The notes below the pieces were generated by a model that saw only the letters and a program-made list of their open reading frames with translations, was not told the DNA's origin and made no database searches. 64,000 bases of DNA from Desulfobacteraceae bacterium (lineage in GTDB: Bacteria > Desulfobacterota > DSM-4660 > Desulfatiglandales > Desulfatiglandaceae): positions 1-64,000 of the forward strand of contig JAUWMR010000010.1 in NCBI GenBank assembly GCA_030613055.1, written 5' to 3'. A program made the position numbers and the translations under genes. Shown one piece after another: positions 61,315 to 64,000 of the stretch (position 1 is its first letter; every line of letters starts with the position of its first letter).

Positions 61315-61962
61315 TTAGAAGCCTAATGCCTCATTTACAAGTATCACGGTTATATCTGTCAGCATCGGCTTCCGGTGCAGGATGGTGGTGATGCGGCAGA
61401 TGCGTTGGGGTGAATCGCAGTCACTGCAAACACCTGTTTCCGCGCAGGGCGTCTCCACACCGAAGCTCTTTGCCCTCATGGGCCCGGCGACCTCCCGTAC
61501 CCTCCTTAGGGCGGATTCAAGGTCATGGGTCACCTTGTTCATGCCTGCAACGATCATGACTTTTTTTGGGCCGAAGGCCATCGCGCTTGTGCGATTTCCC
61601 ACACCGTCCACATTGATGACCTCTCCTTCGGCAGATATGGCGTTTGCACTCGTAAAGAAACAGTCACATCTGCCCATCTGGAGGCGGAGATCCATATTTT
61701 CTTCAGGGCTCTGACTTTTTACCCAGTGGTCATAGATGGTTTTCCCCTGAGCCTTGAGCTCTTCTAAGACCCCTAACGATCTGGTTGTATCCGAACCTCC
61801 GAACCCGAAGGTGTCATACCCTGAAACCATATCAATGATCAGCTCACGGGCCTCTTCCGCGGTAGAGACAAAATGGGCGTCAAAGGCATGCTTTTTCAGA
61901 TTTTTAATGCATTTTTCCGCCAGTTTTTCCCAGAGCCATGTGCGGTAGTTCTCTTCCGTCAT
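61315..61962 (-). CDS. LUD-domain (DUF162, LutC-like) protein
   Basis: The 215-residue protein has the LUD pattern: FGFGGSDTTRSLGVLEEL, CFFTSANAISAEGEVINVDG and VMIVAGMNKVTHDLESALRR. A cysteine group TPCAETGVCSDCDSPQRIC near residue 170 is typical of stand-alone members. LutC-type proteins take part in lactate oxidation, but single LUD genes in anaerobes have unknown roles. GGAGG before the ATG fixes the start. Confidence 0.9.
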   Translation of the reverse strand: MTEENYRTWLWEKLAEKCIKNLKKHAFDAHFVSTAEEARELIIDMVSGYDTFGFGGSDTTRSLGVLEELKAQGKTIYDHWVKSQSPEENMDLRLQMGRCDCFFTSANAISAEGEVINVDGVGNRTSAMAFGPKKVMIVAGMNKVTHDLESALRRVREVAGPMRAKSFGVETPCAETGVCSDCDSPQRICRITTILHRKPMLTDITVILVNEALGF

Positions 61963-62030
61963 TGTCCCTCCATCAATATATTTTTCATGCTCAGGGTTCA
62001 GGGAACAACTATTCGGTACTTAATCATGAT

Positions 62031-62139
62031 GGTCTCGTAAAAAGTCAGTTAAAGAAATTTTTCTGTCTGTAACCTATTGATTTTGTTAAATGCGATTTTA
62101 AAATATTGCGCTTTTTGCGCCTTTTTGCGGCTTCATCAA
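62031..62139. repeat. Interspersed repeat family C, copy 2
   Basis: Nearly identical to 5352-5459 (tcgtaaaaagtcagttaaag through ttgcggcttcatca) with only a few changes. A short run of imperfect tcaatcttcgat-type repeats follows to 62170. Confidence 0.87.
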
Positions 62140-62163
62140 TCTTCAATCTTCGATCTTCAATCT

Positions 62164-63243
62164 TCAATCCTCAATCTTCCCCGCCCTCACCTTTATGATC
62201 TCAGCAACAATACTTACTGCGATCTCCTGCGGGGTTTCCGCTCCGATTCCAAGACCTATGGGGGAATAAACCCGTGAAAGGTCATCTTCGGTAAATCCCT
62301 CCTCAGAAAGCTTTTCATAGATAATATTTCTTTTCCGGCTGCTCCCAATCATCCCGATATATTTGGCATCTGTTTTCAGTGCCTGTGACAGAACGTCTTT
62401 GTCCTGCGTGTGACCCCTTGTTACAATCACCAAAAAAGATGATTCATCAACGGGCAGCCTGTTCATCACTCCATCAAATGGAAATTGATGTACTTCTGTG
62501 GCATCGGGGAAGTTCTTTGTGTTTGCAAATTCCTGGCGGTCATCTATAACAACCACTTGGAAATGCACCTTTGCTGCCAGAGGAACGATTTGCTCGGATA
62601 CGTGACCACCGCCAAACACATATAAAACGGGTTTTGCTACCAGGGGCTCTACAAAAATTTCAACCGGGTTCTTAGAACCATCCTCAAGGGTAAGAAGCAG
62701 AGGCTGTCTTGATTCGAGAATCGTTTCCAGCTTCTCCACCAGATCCTCATCCATTGCCTGCCCGCCTAAAAGGGAGCCAATCCTCTGCCCTTCCTTCTCG
62801 ATGAACATTTTGGGTACGTCACCCCATTTCCACCTGTCTTCTTTTATTACTGTTGCTATTAAACCTGCCCCGCCCCGGTTTATGATCTTAAATGCCTTTT
62901 CAAATATGGAAAGATGGCTGATATGTTTTGGAGAAACCGGTTCTAAAAAGACCTCCAAATCGCCCCCGCATAGCATATCCGTATCCGATACATCCGAGCC
63001 CTTTAAAGAAAATGGCAGGCGAACAGGCATACCTGTATCGAATACCTTCGCGGCCTCTGTAATGACTTTTGCTTCTACAATGCCGCCACCAATGGTCCCT
63101 GTAAACGAGCCATCTTCCATGATGAGGCACTTTGTTCCAATTCCTCTTGGAGACGGCCCTGCCTGCTTAATTATAGTGGCAAGGACCGAAAAACGATCAT
63201 TGTGGAACAATTCGATAATTCTTGGATATATTTCTTTCATCAT
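62164..63243 (-). CDS. XdhC/CoxI family molybdenum-hydroxylase maturation protein
   Basis: The 359-residue protein has the N-terminal XdhC domain (SVLATIIKQAGPSPRGIGTK and TGTIGGGIVEAKV) and the C-terminal Rossmann part (VLYVFGGGHVSEQIVPLAAK). It ends with IGMIGSSRKRN and SPIGLGIGAETPQEIAVS. XdhC binds the molybdenum cofactor and helps add the terminal sulfur or selenium to xanthine-dehydrogenase-type enzymes. It overlaps the YqeC-like gene by four bases. The target hydroxylase is not in the window. Confidence 0.92.
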   Translation of the reverse strand: MMKEIYPRIIELFHNDRFSVLATIIKQAGPSPRGIGTKCLIMEDGSFTGTIGGGIVEAKVITEAAKVFDTGMPVRLPFSLKGSDVSDTDMLCGGDLEVFLEPVSPKHISHLSIFEKAFKIINRGGAGLIATVIKEDRWKWGDVPKMFIEKEGQRIGSLLGGQAMDEDLVEKLETILESRQPLLLTLEDGSKNPVEIFVEPLVAKPVLYVFGGGHVSEQIVPLAAKVHFQVVVIDDRQEFANTKNFPDATEVHQFPFDGVMNRLPVDESSFLVIVTRGHTQDKDVLSQALKTDAKYIGMIGSSRKRNIIYEKLSEEGFTEDDLSRVYSPIGLGIGAETPQEIAVSIVAEIIKVRAGKIED

Positions 63244-64000
63244 GTTTTTTGGATTAACAGGTATTCGCTTTTTGTGATAGAGCCGATCACAACCCTGTCG
63301 ACCGATGCGCCTCGAGATCGTAAAATTCGATCCGCTAACTCTCTGGCCCCCTGATGGTCATCTATGAGATCGAGCTTGTTAAGGAACGCGATTCGTCTTG
63401 CCGATAACGGTGTGCCCTTGAAAAGACCGTTAGGTGATTCAAAGATCGCGACAAGGCTGTCCCTGCTGAGTCTCTCTCCTCGATGAAGTCCGGTTACCTC
63501 CTCAAACAGGTCCAATCTGAATACAAATTCCTCTTCCAGTGTTTTCCCAATGGCCTCAAGGCCGATCATTGCGATCACGAGAGTTGCCGATGAAGGGACT
63601 ACTGGCTCGTATTCCGCGGGTGCCTTTACTGGCCGGCCTGCTGCTCCATCGGCCTCAAGGACAAGGTAATCCGCGATAGGATCCTGGTAAAGATCATCCG
63701 CAAGTTCGGGGCTGATTCCTTCCACTTTCCCTGAGTCAAGGGCGCGTTGGGCAACGAAAACATGTCCGTGCCTTTGAAGCCCGTCTACTACGTTTTGATG
63801 CCATGCTGGGTTGGAAAATGCAGAAACCTCACATGGAGCAAGTGCTGCCTCTTTGCGCTGGATTTTCGTTGTAGTGGTTGTGATTACCTTATGCCCTGCC
63901 CGCTGGATCTCTCCGGCCAGGGTAAACATGAGGGTTGTTTTGCCTCCTCCGCCGACAATGGCAATATGATCCCTTTGTCTTGTGCCAAGGGCGGTTGTCA
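63240..64000 (-). CDS. yqeC: YqeC-type selenium-dependent hydroxylase accessory protein (5' end outside window)
   Basis: The frame runs to the right edge. Upstream of the first internal Met it reads IAIVGGGGKTTLMFTLA, a P-loop, so the true start lies beyond 64000 and the Met codon at 63929 is internal. Downstream are DYLVLEADGAAGRPVKAPAE and IAFLNKLDLIDD (an NKxD-like motif). The family (TIGR03172) accompanies selenium-dependent molybdenum hydroxylases. Coupled to XdhC by a four-base overlap. The substrate enzyme is unknown. Confidence 0.85.
   Translation of the reverse strand, partial: TTALGTRQRDHIAIVGGGGKTTLMFTLAGEIQRAGHKVITTTTTKIQRKEAALAPCEVSAFSNPAWHQNVVDGLQRHGHVFVAQRALDSGKVEGISPELADDLYQDPIADYLVLEADGAAGRPVKAPAEYEPVVPSSATLVIAMIGLEAIGKTLEEEFVFRLDLFEEVTGLHRGERLSRDSLVAIFESPNGLFKGTPLSARRIAFLNKLDLIDDHQGARELADRILRSRGASVDRVVIGSITKSEYLLIQKT

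Noticed and set aside
62139-62175. Short tandem tcaatcttcgat-like repeats as a functional site
   Set aside because: They form a low-complexity tail to the family C repeat and overlap the XdhC stop; no further structure is seen.

Overview
The window comes from a dissimilatory sulfate- or sulfite-reducing bacterium, almost certainly a member of the Desulfobacterota (former Deltaproteobacteria). The main evidence is a complete reductive-type dsr locus: dsrA, dsrB and dsrD on the minus strand, with a siroheme-amidase-like dsrN and dsrC divergent from them. Next to it is a branched-chain amino-acid operon of the citramalate type. Species cannot be fixed from the sequence alone.

Layout. 1-1470: the C-terminal end of a DUF499-type ATPase (a gene often found in phage-defence islands), then a short inverted-repeat element and gene debris. 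1471-4153: a two-gene module of a TraB/PrgY-like protein and a MoxR-type AAA+ ATPase. 4154-6372: repeats, yjbQ and an ATP-grasp protein. 6444-10500: an accessory set beside dsr (FmdB-type zinc ribbon, two unknown proteins, a HEAT-repeat protein, a YkgJ-type cysteine-cluster protein, a TPR protein). 10605-15899: dsrABD with its terminator, a divergent control region carrying two palindromes, then dsrN and dsrC. 15921-23535: cimA-leuA-leuC-leuD-leuB-nitrilase on the minus strand, preceded by a Leu/Ile-rich leader peptide and an attenuator hairpin. 23689-26158: an unknown small protein and a B12-binding radical SAM protein with a TPR tail.

26422-54741 is a large polysaccharide locus. It holds a small helix-turn-helix protein, an ExeA-type ATPase, a degenerate HD-GYP protein, Wza, a Wzz/BY-kinase with an unusual SPOR/SH3 tail, Wzy-like and Wzx-like proteins, seven glycosyltransferases, two methyltransferases, an AsnB-type amidotransferase, a PHP-like membrane protein, WbqC, a PIG-L deacetylase, a DegT aminotransferase and a WecA/TagO-like initiating transferase. 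The genes fit a Wzx/Wzy-dependent surface or exported polysaccharide.

54813-60883 is the most interesting part: a compact, apparently undescribed RiPP (ribosomally made, modified peptide) locus. The precursor is a 125-residue peptide with nine cysteines in 10-11-residue Gly-rich repeats behind a YxxPxLxxxG leader motif. Around it are two radical SAM/SPASM enzymes, a stand-alone PqqD-type recognition protein, a second PqqD-like domain carrying a twin-arginine signal peptide, an HPr-kinase-like P-loop protein, a nucleotidyltransferase and a cysteine-cluster protein. 61132-64000: a remnant of an SDR epimerase, a LUD-domain protein, and XdhC/YqeC-type molybdenum-hydroxylase accessory genes running off the right edge.

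At least three families of short interspersed inverted repeats sit between genes throughout, including inside the leu operon. I saw no tRNA, rRNA, CRISPR array, integrase or transposase gene.
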